NCBI GenBank assembly: GCA_021776195.1
Contig: JAJFGK010000166.1
Coordinates: 38,953 to 102,952, forward strand
Source: Kiloniellaceae bacterium
GTDB taxonomy: Bacteria; Pseudomonadota; Alphaproteobacteria; Kiloniellales; Kiloniellaceae
Direction: 5' to 3'
DNA: 64,000 nt
Part shown: in pieces, positions 63,903-64,000 of the stretch
Layout: each line of letters opens with the position of its first letter
Numbering within the stretch: position 1 is the stretch's first letter
Translations under genes and position numbers: made by a program
Notes under the pieces: generated by a model
What the model saw: only the letters and a program-made list of their open reading frames with translations
The model's database searches: none
What the model was told of the DNA's origin: nothing

Positions 63903-63935
63903 CAAGGGCTTAGCCTCAGAGGCTAAGCCCTTGTC
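63903..63935 (-). terminator. Terminator of tRNA-Asn
   Basis: ACAAGGGCTTAGCC (63903-63916) pairs perfectly with GGCTAAGCCCTTGT (63922-63935) across a 5-nt loop, starting 6 bp beyond the tRNA 3' end on the minus strand. A strong 14-bp stem. Confidence 0.8.
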
Positions 63936-63941
63936 ATGTTT

Positions 63942-64000
63942 GGCTCCGCGGGCAGGACTCGAACCTGCGACAAGGTGGTTAACAGCCACCTGCTCTACCA
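63942..64000 (-). tRNA. tRNA-Asn (GTT), 5' end missing
   Basis: On the minus strand the sequence reads into the D-arm, anticodon loop CTGTTAACC (anticodon GTT), the T-loop GGTTCGAGTCC and the 3' acceptor end with encoded CCA. The 5' acceptor strand and part of the D-arm lie beyond 64000. Confidence 0.95.

Overview
The window comes from a high-GC alphaproteobacterium, probably in or near the Rhodospirillales/Kiloniellales. The evidence is the sequence-specific SOS box (GTTC-N7-GTTC) upstream of lexA, the general amino-acid transporter aapJQMP, an IalB-family secreted protein and the overall codon use. No rRNA, plasmid, phage, transposase or CRISPR signature was seen. One partial tRNA-Asn lies at the right edge.

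Layout. 0-16 kb: the 3' end of a probable comEC, convergent with lexA; an EamA exporter; an amidohydrolase-rarD-coxG operon; a dioxygenase; small membrane and lipid-binding-like proteins with an alpha/beta hydrolase; a 1-Cys peroxiredoxin; an IalB-like protein; hisI; a cystathionine beta-lyase; an SDR-like protein without its catalytic Tyr/Lys; and two tandem periplasmic isoaspartyl-peptidase/asparaginase (Ntn hydrolase) genes, the first broken by a one-base frameshift. 16-31 kb: the aapJQMP operon; a compact minus-strand operon cysK-alaX-sseA-double GNAT-polysaccharide deacetylase; an alpha/beta hydrolase-OsmC fusion; and a peptide ABC transporter operon with two permeases and one fused double ATPase, without a binding protein, preceded by an FNR/FixK-like dyad.

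32-53.4 kb: a surface-polysaccharide locus. It holds a WcaJ-type phosphoglycosyl transferase, an epimerase, an O-antigen ligase/polymerase, glycosyltransferases, the dTDP-L-rhamnose set (rfbC-rfbB-rfbD-rfbA), a 2OG-Fe(II) oxygenase and a methyltransferase. Then comes an AT-richer segment of about 42.95-53.4 kb with UDP-ManNAcA genes (wecB, wecC), glycosyltransferases, a DegT aminotransferase, a second methyltransferase, a hexapeptide acyltransferase and a flippase. The edges of that segment carry a truncated glycosyltransferase on the left and a glycosyltransferase running antisense into a native gene on the right, so it looks like an acquired or exchanged cassette. Together these genes would make, decorate, flip and polymerise or ligate a rhamnose- and probably ManNAcA-containing glycan.

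53.4-64 kb: a methyltransferase-like protein, a possible remnant of a universal stress protein, ahcY-metK (methyl cycle), kynureninase, and a four-gene minus-strand group (stand-alone AsnC ligand-binding domain, ABM monooxygenase-like protein, NMT1-like protein without a signal peptide, an 87-residue unknown) with a 15-bp triple repeat inside it. A DUF4197 protein, a PAS protein and tRNA-Asn follow. The last group of small metabolite-binding proteins, the broken/intact Ntn-hydrolase pair and the polysaccharide cassette are the parts most worth a second look. No clear-cut new defence or mobile system was found.
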